Assembly (NCBI RefSeq): GCF_018614195.1
Contig: NZ_JAGGOT010000020.1
Location: 1-38,494, forward strand
Direction of reading: 5' to 3'
Origin: Streptomyces sp. ISL-43
Lineage (GTDB): Bacteria > Actinomycetota > Actinomycetes > Streptomycetales > Streptomycetaceae
DNA: 38,494 nucleotides
This document shows, piece after piece, positions 19,073 to 26,429 of this stretch. Positions within the stretch are counted from its first letter, which is position 1. Each line of letters opens with the position of its first letter. A program made the translations under genes and the position numbers. The notes beneath the pieces were generated by a model, which worked only from the letters and a program-made list of their open reading frames with translations, was not told the DNA's origin and ran no database searches.

Positions 19073-20299
19073 TCAGGCGACCATGTCGAGCAGCAGCTTC
19101 GCGGCCACCGTCGCCCCGTCGGTGCGGATCGTGCCGGCGACGGCCTTCGCCCGTGCTTGCGTCTCGGGGGTCAGGGCCGTCCTGAGGGCGGCCGACAGGG
19201 ATTCGAAGGTCGGGTTCGGACCGTCGTGGGCCGCTCCGATGCCCAGTTCGGCGACCCGGCCGGCCCAGTACGGCTGGTCCGCGAACTGGGGTACGACCAC
19301 CTGGGGCGCGCCGGCCCGGGCGGCCGTCGTCGTGGTGCCCGCGCCGCCGTGGTGCACGACCGCGGCCACCCGGGGGAACAGTGCGTGATGGTTGGCCTCG
19401 CCGATGGCGAAGCAGTCGTCCTGGTCGTCGGTCAGGGCCAGGTCGGCCCAGCCGCTCCCGAGGAGCACGCGGCGGCCCTGCGCGCGGACCGCCTCGATGG
19501 CCGCCTTGGCGACGTCCTCCGGGTCGCGCATGGGGATGCTGCCGAAGCCCACGTACACCGGCGGTGTGCCGGCCTCCAGGAACGCTTCCAGATCGGCCGG
19601 GAGCGGGCGCTCGTCCTCCGGCCGGAACCACGTGCCGGTCTGCACCACGTCGAGGTCCGCGGGCTCCGGCCACGGGCCCAGGACCGGGTCCGCAGCGAGC
19701 AACGGCCGGTCGGTGAGAATGTGGTCGCGGGCGTTGTCCACCGGGGGCAGGCCGATCGACGCCCGGTGAGTGTTGATCCCCTGGCCGAACAGTTCGTTCA
19801 TGTGCTCGGTGTTCAGGTCCCACAGCACCCGGTTGTCCGTAACCTCCGGCGGGAGCGACCGGCCCGGCCACACGAGCGGCGGGTGGTGCGGCGACGGCAG
19901 GTACGTCGGGAAGTAGGCCACGAACACGTAAGGGATGCCCAGTTTCTCGGCCACCGCCCGCGCGCCGGCCGCGGCCGGCATCAAGCCGGTCGCCACCATC
20001 AGGTCGTATCCCTCGGCCGCCGGGGCGACGGCCTCGTAGGTCGTGGCGACCATCTCGGCCGCGCGCTGGGGCAGGCTCGACGGCGGCTGCGGCTTGGTCC
20101 CGGTCACCGCCCCCTTCACCATCGGGCGCAGCGGCCGGCCGATCGGCACCATCGGGACGCCGGCACCTTCCAGCAGCTCCGTGAAGTCCGGCGGCGCGCA
20201 CATCCGCACTTCCGCACCGAGTGCCCGCAACCGCACCGCGAGGCCGATCATCGGTTCGATGTCCCCGCGCGATCCGCAGGCCATCAACAACACACGCAT
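19073..20299 (-). CDS. GT1-family glycosyltransferase (GtfB-like fold, natural-product type)
   Basis: This 408-residue GT-B glycosyltransferase has the start MRVLLMACGSRGDIEPMIGL, usual for antibiotic glycosyltransferases of the vancomycin GtfA/B/E and erythromycin type. Its C-terminal donor-binding motif is HHGGAGTTTTAARAGAPQV. It should transfer a sugar from a nucleotide donor to a small molecule in the cytoplasm. ATG at 20299 is preferred over 20314 because the paralogue at 23185 starts at the same residue. It shares a 145-bp identical block with that paralogue. It is the last gene of a leftward set, its stop next to module A. Confidence 0.9.
   Translation of the reverse strand: MRVLLMACGSRGDIEPMIGLAVRLRALGAEVRMCAPPDFTELLEGAGVPMVPIGRPLRPMVKGAVTGTKPQPPSSLPQRAAEMVATTYEAVAPAAEGYDLMVATGLMPAAAGARAVAEKLGIPYVFVAYFPTYLPSPHHPPLVWPGRSLPPEVTDNRVLWDLNTEHMNELFGQGINTHRASIGLPPVDNARDHILTDRPLLAADPVLGPWPEPADLDVVQTGTWFRPEDERPLPADLEAFLEAGTPPVYVGFGSIPMRDPEDVAKAAIEAVRAQGRRVLLGSGWADLALTDDQDDCFAIGEANHHALFPRVAAVVHHGGAGTTTTAARAGAPQVVVPQFADQPYWAGRVAELGIGAAHDGPNPTFESLSAALRTALTPETQARAKAVAGTIRTDGATVAAKLLLDMVA
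19115..19259 (-). repeat. 145-bp block identical to 22019-22163
   Basis: This block encodes the C-terminal part of the stand-alone glycosyltransferase (includes FESLSAALRTALTPETQARA) and is base-for-base identical to 22019-22163 in the fusion gene. Flanking parts are similar but diverged. Confidence 0.85.
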
Positions 20300-20342
20300 T
20301 TTCGCAACTCTCATTTCGTTGGTTCCGGGCTCGACCGACGAC

Positions 20343-21224
20343 TCACGCCGGAGCGGACGGGTCCGGGAGCGTGGCGAGTTCGCCGAGGACGCCGGCCGCC
20401 GGCGCCGGGTCCACCAGCCACTTCAGGTGGCTGCCCTCCAGGGTGCGGACGTCGTACGGGTTGTCCGGCGTCAGCTCGTTGCCCTCGCGGATCAGCCGGT
20501 CCTGCAGGGCGAGAGGCAGGCTCGCGTCGTCGGCCAGGCGGATGTAGGTCTTGGGGACGCGGCCCCAGGTCGCGGCCTGCGCCCGGTCGGCGGAGCCGCC
20601 GACGTCCAGGTTCTCGTCGGGCTGGAAGGTGTTCAGGAAGGTGAGGAACTGCTCGTCGGTGCCGTCGGCGAAGAGGGCCGCCTTGAACGCCGCGAGCGAG
20701 TCCGGGTTCGCGGTGCGGAAGTTGACGCGGAGCAGGCCGAGCTCGGCAGGGTTTCCGGCCAGCGCCGAAGCGAAGGCGGCGGGATCGACCGTGGCCATCT
20801 CCGGCTCGGCGTAGTAGTCGTTGACGTCGAGGTCGACCGGGCACCAGGCCGAGACGTAGACGATGCGGTCGATCAGATCCGGGCGGGCGTTGGCCGCGGC
20901 CGTGACCGTGACACCGCCGCGGCTGTGGGCGACGAGGATCACGGGGCCGTTCCGCTTGGCCCGTTCGAGGATTCCGATCAGGTGCGCGGTGTTGTCGGCG
21001 AGCGTGACGCCCTTGATCGAGCCGGGCGCGGTGGCGAGCCCCTCGGGGTCCTGAGGCGACTGGTAGGCGCGGGTGAAGGTCGCCTGGAACCCGTGGCCGG
21101 GCAGGTCGACGGCGACGGAACGGTACCCGAGGAGGCCGAGTTCCGCCTGGAGGGGCGCGAAGGAGAAGGAGTTCGCGAAGGCTCCGTGGACCAGTACGAA
21201 CGTCGGTTGCATCTGTGTACTCAC
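20343..21224 (-). CDS. Alpha/beta hydrolase (SABP2/esterase-like)
   Basis: This 293-residue hydrolase has FVLVHGAFANSFSF (oxyanion loop), nucleophile elbow VAHSRGG and a late His (LEGSHLKWLVDP). The overall look is that of the short-chain esterase/hydroxynitrile-lyase-like group. GTG at 21224 overlaps the TGA of the upstream glycosyltransferase-methyltransferase gene by 4 bp, indicating translational coupling. The spacer to the downstream glycosyltransferase is 43 bp. The context suggests cleavage or release of a conjugated small molecule, which is inference. Confidence 0.87.
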   Translation of the reverse strand: MSTQMQPTFVLVHGAFANSFSFAPLQAELGLLGYRSVAVDLPGHGFQATFTRAYQSPQDPEGLATAPGSIKGVTLADNTAHLIGILERAKRNGPVILVAHSRGGVTVTAAANARPDLIDRIVYVSAWCPVDLDVNDYYAEPEMATVDPAAFASALAGNPAELGLLRVNFRTANPDSLAAFKAALFADGTDEQFLTFLNTFQPDENLDVGGSADRAQAATWGRVPKTYIRLADDASLPLALQDRLIREGNELTPDNPYDVRTLEGSHLKWLVDPAPAAGVLGELATLPDPSAPA

Positions 21225-23185
21225 TTTCCGGCCGCCACGGGAGTCTGACGCAGGACCAGGCAGAGGAAGCCGAAGCTGTCCCGGTACCCGTGCAGCCATT
21301 GCGAACGCTGAGCGGTGGCCGTCTCCAGCACCTGTGCGCCGGCCGGATCGGCAGGGTGGTCCAGAGCCCATGAGGCCAGCGAGCCCCAGCAGGCCCACTC
21401 GTAGGCGTCCAGCTCACCGCGGGTACTGACATGGCCGTGGACAGGGGTCCATCCGTCGGCGACGACGTGGTCCACCGTGGTCGCCAGGTCGTCGAGGTCA
21501 CCGAACATCTCGATGACCTCCGGCGAAGGGGCGCGGTCCCAGAAGGACTCACCGATCAGGACGCGGCCGCCGGGGGCCAGGTGCTTGCGGGCCGCCGCGA
21601 GGGTGGGGAGAAGGCCGCCGAAGGCATGCGTGGCGCCGACGCTGACCACCAGGTCGAACGGCTGTGCGGAGACGAAGTCCGCGGCCTCCTGGTGGTGGAG
21701 GACCAGGCGCTCGTCGACCCCGAGTTCGCTCGCTGCCTGGCGGGCCTGCGTCAGGGCGACTTCGGAGACGTCGACGCCCTCGGCGTGCAGGTGCGGGCGC
21801 GTCGCCAGGGCGCGCAGAAGCCATTCCGCCGTGCCGCATCCGAGGTCGAGCACTCGCTCGTCGCCCCGCGGGAGGCCGCGTTCGAGCAGCCGGCTGACCG
21901 AGTCGTCGTCGAGCGGAGCCTTTATCGGGTGGTCGGCATGCGCAATGCCGGAGATCTGTTCGCGGCTCACCGGCGCGGCGTGCGCCGTGTCGAGGAGCAT
22001 CTTCGCGGCCACTGCCGTCCCGTCGGTGCGGATCGTGCCGGCGACGGCCTTCGCCCGTGCTTGCGTCTCGGGGGTCAGGGCCGTCCTGAGGGCGGCCGAC
22101 AGGGATTCGAAGGTCGGGTTCGGACCGTCGTGGGCCGCTCCGATGCCCAGTTCGGCGACCCGGGCGGCCCAGTGCGGCTGATCCACGAACTGGGGTACCA
22201 CCACCTGGGGCGCGCCGGCCCGGGCGGCCGTCGTCGTGGTGCCCGCGCCGCCGTGGTGCACGACCGCGGCCACCCGGCCGAAGAGGGCCTGATGGTTGAC
22301 GTCGCCGACGGCGAAGCAGTCGTCCGCGTCGTCGGTCAGACCCAGTTCGGCCCAGCCGCGGGAGACGAGTACGCGGCGCCCTTGCGCGCGGACCGCTTCG
22401 ACGGTTGTCCGGGCGACGTCCGTCGCCGTGCGCATGGGCATGCTGCCGAAGCCCACGTACACCGGCGGTGTGCCGGCGTCCAGGAACGCCTCCAGGTCGT
22501 CCGGCAGCGGGCGTTCGTCCGGCAGGATCCACGCGCCGGTCTGCACGAGTTCGAGATCCGTCAGCTCCTGCCACGGCGCCAGGACCGGGTCCGCCGCCAG
22601 CCACGGACGGTCGCCGAAGACATGGTCGCGGACGTTGTCCAACGGCGGCAGCCCGATCGCCGCCCGGTGGGCGTTGAGCGGCGCCAGGTACAGCGCGTTC
22701 ACCTTCTCGACGTCCAGGTCCCACAGGGCGCGATTGTCGGTCACGTCGGTCGAAACCGGCGGGCCCGGCCGCGGCGACGGAAGGTAGTGCGTCGACGGCA
22801 TCTCGAACGGGTGGAAGCAGGCGTACACGTAGCGGATGCCCAGCTTCTCGGCCACCGACCGCACGCCGGCCGGCATCAGGCCGCTCGCCACCAGCACGTC
22901 ACATCCCTCGGCGGCCGCGGCGACCGTGTCGAAGTGCGCCGCGACCAGCTCGGCCGCGAACTCGGTCGCGAAGCCGGGTGACGGCGGCGTCCCGGTCACC
23001 AGCGGGCGCACCGGCCGGCCGAACGGCACGTGCTCCACGCCGACACCGGCCAGTATCTCCGCGAACTCCTCGTCCGGAGGTGCGCACACCCGTACTTCCG
23101 CGCCGAGTTTCCGCAACTGTGCCGCGAACGCGGCCTGCGGCATGATGTCGCCGCGTGACCCGTAAGCCATGATCAGCACACGCAT
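21221..23185 (-). CDS. Glycosyltransferase-methyltransferase fusion protein
   Basis: This is a 654-residue two-domain protein. Residues 1 to about 398 form a complete GT1 glycosyltransferase (MRVLIMAYGSRGDIMPQAAF at the start, HHGGAGTTTTAARAGAPQV as donor motif) like the one at 19073. After about 20 linker residues comes a class I SAM-dependent methyltransferase with motif I VLDLGCGTAEW near residue 443, the acidic strand EGVDVSEV and FDLVVSVGATHAF. The fusion occurs where the stand-alone paralogue ends (LLLDMVA stop against MLLDTAHAAPVSR). Both activities may act on one small molecule. No frameshift is seen. Confidence 0.9.
   Translation of the reverse strand: MRVLIMAYGSRGDIMPQAAFAAQLRKLGAEVRVCAPPDEEFAEILAGVGVEHVPFGRPVRPLVTGTPPSPGFATEFAAELVAAHFDTVAAAAEGCDVLVASGLMPAGVRSVAEKLGIRYVYACFHPFEMPSTHYLPSPRPGPPVSTDVTDNRALWDLDVEKVNALYLAPLNAHRAAIGLPPLDNVRDHVFGDRPWLAADPVLAPWQELTDLELVQTGAWILPDERPLPDDLEAFLDAGTPPVYVGFGSMPMRTATDVARTTVEAVRAQGRRVLVSRGWAELGLTDDADDCFAVGDVNHQALFGRVAAVVHHGGAGTTTTAARAGAPQVVVPQFVDQPHWAARVAELGIGAAHDGPNPTFESLSAALRTALTPETQARAKAVAGTIRTDGTAVAAKMLLDTAHAAPVSREQISGIAHADHPIKAPLDDDSVSRLLERGLPRGDERVLDLGCGTAEWLLRALATRPHLHAEGVDVSEVALTQARQAASELGVDERLVLHHQEAADFVSAQPFDLVVSVGATHAFGGLLPTLAAARKHLAPGGRVLIGESFWDRAPSPEVIEMFGDLDDLATTVDHVVADGWTPVHGHVSTRGELDAYEWACWGSLASWALDHPADPAGAQVLETATAQRSQWLHGYRDSFGFLCLVLRQTPVAAGK
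22019..22163 (-). repeat. 145-bp block identical to 19115-19259
   Basis: This is the second copy, inside the glycosyltransferase part of the fusion gene, 2904 bp away in the same orientation. Perfect identity next to diverged flanks suggests recent gene conversion, or duplication followed by uneven selection. Confidence 0.85.
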
Positions 23186-23295
23186 TTCGTCATTCTCGTT
23201 TCTGTGGATTCCGACCTCGGCCGGCGATGGTGCGGGAGGATCCGGGTCTTACCGGAAGCCCCCCTGGGGGACAAGCTGGGGGGAGGCAGCTGCGG

Positions 23296-24078
23296 TTACC
23301 GTGCCCAGGGCAGTTCGCGGACACCCTCGGTGCCGGGAACGGAAGCGACCCCGTCCGAGCGCATCGAGACGTGGGCCTCGGCCTGCTCCGGGGCGTGGAT
23401 CCGGCGGACGAGGGCCGGCGGCAGGATCAGGGTCTGGCCGGCCAGGATCGTTTCGGCGCGCCCGTCGCACGTCACCTCCAGCGCGCCCGCGGTGACCGTC
23501 CAGACCTGCTCACGGCTGATGGAGTGCTCGGGGCCGGTCGCGCCGGCGTCCATCGTGACGGTCCAGGTGCTGAGTTCGGCGCTGCCGCGGCTGGGAGCCG
23601 CCAGGCCGGTCATGGTGGCGTTCGGGGAGACGGTGACATCGTCGGCCGAGGGAGTGACCACCCGTACGGCGGTGCTTTCGTTCCCGTCCGTCCCGGGGTC
23701 GGGGACGGCCCATTCGACGAGCTGGACGACGACCCCGTTGGGGTCGGTCAGCTGGAACAGGCGCTCGCCCCAGGGCTCTTCCCGCAGGGGCATGGTGATG
23801 GGGGCGCCCGCCGCGCGCAGCCGGGCCTCCTCCGCGGCGAGGCCGCTGACCGTGAGCGCGAGGATCAGCCCGCCCGCCTCCCGGTCCCGCTGCTCGGCGG
23901 GCAGGACGTCGGTCCCCTTGCGGAGCAGGACGATGTCGACGGCGGCGTCCTCGCGGGTCAGCGAGCAGAAGCCGTCGTCGGCCATGGCCACCTCGTAGCC
24001 GAGGTGAGTGCGGAAGAAGTCACGGGAGGCGTCGACGTCGGCGACGGTCAGGGAAAGGGTGGAGGCGGACACGTGCAT
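23296..24078 (-). CDS. VOC-cupin two-domain fusion protein
   Basis: In this 260-residue protein residues 1 to about 125 are a VOC/glyoxalase domain (SLTVADVDASRDFFRTHLGYEV, then FQLTDPNGVVVQLVEW). Residues about 150-240 are a small cupin (PEHSISREQVWTVTAGALEV, AGQTLILPP, with His in RRIHAPEQAEAHV). ATG at 24078 follows GAGGAG at a good distance. It heads the leftward group in front of the fusion glycosyltransferase, 110 bp upstream. Substrates are unknown. Both folds bind metals or small molecules, so an oxygenase-, isomerase- or sensor-like role is possible. Confidence 0.82.
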   Translation of the reverse strand: MHVSASTLSLTVADVDASRDFFRTHLGYEVAMADDGFCSLTREDAAVDIVLLRKGTDVLPAEQRDREAGGLILALTVSGLAAEEARLRAAGAPITMPLREEPWGERLFQLTDPNGVVVQLVEWAVPDPGTDGNESTAVRVVTPSADDVTVSPNATMTGLAAPSRGSAELSTWTVTMDAGATGPEHSISREQVWTVTAGALEVTCDGRAETILAGQTLILPPALVRRIHAPEQAEAHVSMRSDGVASVPGTEGVRELPWAR

Positions 24079-24111
24079 GGCAGCTCCTCGGAAGGTGTGC
24101 GCTTGGGGTGA

Positions 24112-24215
24112 GTGGGGGGCGGAGGCGCCGGCAGGCTGTTCGGTTCCGGTCGTCCGCCGGGACCGGCGATGTAACCGTCGAGGGTGGCGGAGACGCAGTA
24201 GGTCAGCTTGCGCAG
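24112..24215 (-). pseudogene. Fragment of a dihydrofolate-reductase-like (RibD C-terminal) protein
   Basis: Reading leftward from 24215 the frame gives LRKLTYCVSATLDGYIAGPG, which matches the conserved N-terminus of actinobacterial DHFR-family (RibD C-terminal-like) proteins that usually start MRKLTY. Here the first codon is CTG, so the start appears lost. After about 28 residues similarity ends in unrelated sequence. It is a relic of a larger gene. Confidence 0.55.
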
Positions 24216-24260
24216 GGTCTTCTCGCCTCTTCGATACGGAGGTGACTACGGGTACGGGGA

Positions 24261-25262
24261 TCAGGCCGCGGGCACGTCGAGCTGGAACTCGCGCGTGCGC
24301 CGGTAGGAGCGGAACCCCAACCGGTGGTTGACGGCCAGCATGTGGACGTTGTCCTCGGCGTTGTCGGTCTCGATCTCGACGACACCGGGGTGCTCGGCGC
24401 GCAGTCGGCGCACCATGGCGGCCTTGAGCCACAGCCCGAGGCCATGGCCGCGGTGCACGGGCACGACGGCGGTGTCGTACTGCTGCGCCCGGGGCGGCGC
24501 GCCCTGCGGGAGCAGGATCTCGGTATATCCGGCCATGGTGCCGTCGTCGTCGACGGCGGCGAGGGTCAGCAGGGTGTCGCCGCGGTCGGCGATCACCTGG
24601 GCCATGGCCCGTACGCGGTCGGCGTCCCAATCCACGGTGCCGTAGTCCAGGTCTCCGACGGGCATGTCGTTCATCGCGTTCTTGGCGGCGGCGAAGGAGG
24701 CGGCGAGGTCGTCGGGCACCGTGCCGGTCCAGCCCGTCAGCCGGTAGCCGGGGTGCTCGGCCTCGGCGAACTGGAGAACGGCGGCCTCGTCCGACTGGTC
24801 CAGGTGCAGGATCAGATGGTCCAGGGCCAGTGCCTGGCGGAAGTTCCGCTTTTCGCAGAAGGCCTCGCCCGGGCTGTCGGCCGCCGCTTCGACGATCAGG
24901 CTGCGCCGGTCCTCGGCGCGGCAGGCCGCCACGACCGCCGACAGCAGGAGGGAGCCGGTGCCCAGGCGCCGGTGCGCGGGGTCGACGTGGAGTTCCAGTT
25001 CGGCAAGGTGATTCCGCCCCGGGGAGGTGAACAGTCGCAGGCCCGCGAGTCCGACCGGGCTGCCCTGCGCCCCGGTGGCCAGCCAGGTCAGCCGGTGACT
25101 GTTCAGCATGGGCTTGGTGAGCCGGGCGTGGATCTGCTCGGGGCCGGGAGGCGGTACGCCGGGCAGGTCGCGGGCCATCGAGGCGGCGACGACCCGGTGC
25201 CAGGCGGCGGCGTCGGTGGCCGAGATGTCGTGGAGCGGAGTGAGGTGGATGTGCTCGGACAA
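24261..25262 (-). CDS. Tandem-GNAT acetyltransferase family protein
   Basis: This 333-residue protein has two GNAT folds. The first has the acetyl-CoA loop DPAHRRLGTGSLLL and the second has VPVHRGHGLGLWLKAAM. The C-terminus MLAVNHRLGFRSYRRTREF is typical of GNAT ends. Proteins with this layout acetylate small molecules, such as aminoglycoside-like or mycothiol-type substrates, but the actual substrate is not evident. TTG at 25262 is preferred, with GGAG about 9 nt upstream. It is preceded on its strand by hairpins at 25317-25371, so it probably has its own promoter. Confidence 0.82.
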   Translation of the reverse strand: MSEHIHLTPLHDISATDAAAWHRVVAASMARDLPGVPPPGPEQIHARLTKPMLNSHRLTWLATGAQGSPVGLAGLRLFTSPGRNHLAELELHVDPAHRRLGTGSLLLSAVVAACRAEDRRSLIVEAAADSPGEAFCEKRNFRQALALDHLILHLDQSDEAAVLQFAEAEHPGYRLTGWTGTVPDDLAASFAAAKNAMNDMPVGDLDYGTVDWDADRVRAMAQVIADRGDTLLTLAAVDDDGTMAGYTEILLPQGAPPRAQQYDTAVVPVHRGHGLGLWLKAAMVRRLRAEHPGVVEIETDNAEDNVHMLAVNHRLGFRSYRRTREFQLDVPAA

Positions 25263-25316
25263 GGCGATGGCTCCAATGATCTTCTGAGGGGAACGTAAGT
25301 CCGGGTTCCGGACGTT

Positions 25317-25371
25317 GCGCACGCATGCCGTGCGCACGACTGCGGGGCCGGTGAACCACCCCACGGGGTGG
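25317..25371. terminator. Two adjacent hairpins downstream of the hemerythrin gene
   Basis: GCGCACG pairs with CGTGCGC (25317-25335, 5-nt loop), and CCACCCC pairs with GGGGTGG (25356-25371). They lie between the hemerythrin stop and the GNAT start and could terminate the hemerythrin transcript. Confidence 0.4.
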
Positions 25372-25428
25372 CGTCGGGCCCCTGGGACACCGGCCGACGC
25401 GACGCTCTGAGAGGCGCGGCAGCCGGTG

Positions 25429-26073
25429 TCAGCGCGTCGGAGCAGTGCCAGGTCTCCAGCGGTCCAGGGCGGTGTAGGCCGGGGCCCACTCGGCGGTGTA
25501 GGCGGCGCGAGCGGATGCGGGCAGTGGAGCGAGCAGCTTCTCCACAGTCGCCTCGTCGGCACCGTCCAGCAGCCACGGCAGCAACAGCGGTGCGTCCGGG
25601 CCGATCAGCTGGGCATGGACCTGGCCGAAGTGGTTCCACTGCTCGGCCGTCAACGCCCGCCGGATCAGCGGCAGGGCCGCGTCCTCCTCGTGCTTGAGGT
25701 GCCCGGCCAGGCCGGTGGCCAGCGCGTCGGTCAGAATGCCCAACCGCAGCTGGTCGACCTCGGGGTCGGCGAGCGCCGCGTCGATGGCCTCGATCAGCGG
25801 GTCGATGGCGGCGTGCTCGGCCTCCATCGCCTCCAGGAGAGCCAGGTCCTTCGGGCGGCCGGCCAGACGTCGACGCAGCGCCGGCCACAGCGCGTCGTCC
25901 TCGGCCGTGTGGTGGGCGTGGAGAGCCTTTTTGAACAGCGTCCATCCGGCAGTGGTCGGTAACTGCCGGGGGTCACGGTCCGTGCCGATGGTGATCCGGT
26001 CCAGATGGGCCAGCTCCCGGCGTAGGGCATCGTGCATCGCGTACATCGCGGTCAGGCCGACTTCATCGCTCAT
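25429..26073 (-). CDS. Hemerythrin HHE domain protein
   Basis: This 214-residue helical-bundle protein has the spaced His/Glu residues of hemerythrin domains: MHDALRRELAHLD, HAHHTAEDDALWPAL, EAEHAAIDPLIE and GHLKHEEDAALPL. Such proteins bind a di-iron centre and sense or carry oxygen, NO or iron; bacterial members often work in redox stress. ATG at 26073 overlaps the stop of the truncated AhpD-like gene by 4 bp (ATGA). A LysR gene upstream is divergent, and the pair is probably under its control. Confidence 0.9.
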   Translation of the reverse strand: MSDEVGLTAMYAMHDALRRELAHLDRITIGTDRDPRQLPTTAGWTLFKKALHAHHTAEDDALWPALRRRLAGRPKDLALLEAMEAEHAAIDPLIEAIDAALADPEVDQLRLGILTDALATGLAGHLKHEEDAALPLIRRALTAEQWNHFGQVHAQLIGPDAPLLLPWLLDGADEATVEKLLAPLPASARAAYTAEWAPAYTALDRWRPGTAPTR

Positions 26074-26336
26074 GGCCGGCGTCGGCTCCAGGACGTGCCG
26101 GCCGGTTCACGGACCCCAGTGGTGCGGCAGTCGAACATGTCGGTCACGCCGATCGACAGGTTCTGCACGTGGGTGCGCACGCAGTCACCGCAGCCGTTGA
26201 TCTGGCCGGCGCGCAGAGCCAGGATCTCCGGCAACTCATCGGAGATGGCGCCAGAGTTGACCGACTTGAAGAAGTTGCCGATGCTCGTGAGCGCGTCCGG
26301 CAGCACGAGCGCCGAGTTCTTCATGCGTGATTGCAT
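26070..26336 (-). CDS. Truncated AhpD/carboxymuconolactone decarboxylase-like protein
   Basis: This 88-residue protein starts like AhpD/CMD-family proteins (MQSRMKNSALVLPDAL) and keeps the redox-like motif GCGDCVRTH with CxxC and a following His. After SIGVTDMFDC the family's second helical half is absent and a short basic tail leads to the stop. Full-length relatives have about 150 residues. ATG at 26336 has GAGGG upstream; ATG at 26372 is an alternative. The stop is coupled to the hemerythrin start, so the short form may still be translated. It is either a decayed gene or a minimal CxxC protein. Confidence 0.7.
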   Translation of the reverse strand: MQSRMKNSALVLPDALTSIGNFFKSVNSGAISDELPEILALRAGQINGCGDCVRTHVQNLSIGVTDMFDCRTTGVREPAGTSWSRRRP

Positions 26337-26390
26337 GCCCTCAACCTTCTTGCGGGTCGCCATCATGATCAATGTAAACTTCCGCGCGGT

Positions 26391-26412
26391 TCGATAACCG
26401 CAGGGTTATCGA
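26391..26412. promoter_or_regulatory. 22-bp perfect palindrome, candidate LysR operator
   Basis: TCGATAACC and GGTTATCGA form a perfect 9-bp inverted repeat around GCAG. It lies between the LysR gene and the divergent AhpD-like/hemerythrin genes and contains TAACC-N4-GGTTA, in keeping with a LysR-type binding site. It touches the ATG at 26412, which favours the later GTG start for the regulator. Confidence 0.6.
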
Positions 26413-26429
26413 TGGGGGCTGGGGAGCCG

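Noticed and set aside
23253..23285. A second IS605-like right-end hairpin (GAAGCCCCCC then GGGGGG)
   Set aside because: The loop and the GGAGGAGTCAC tail are missing and no transposase remnant is near. It is more simply a GC-rich hairpin after the VOC-cupin gene.
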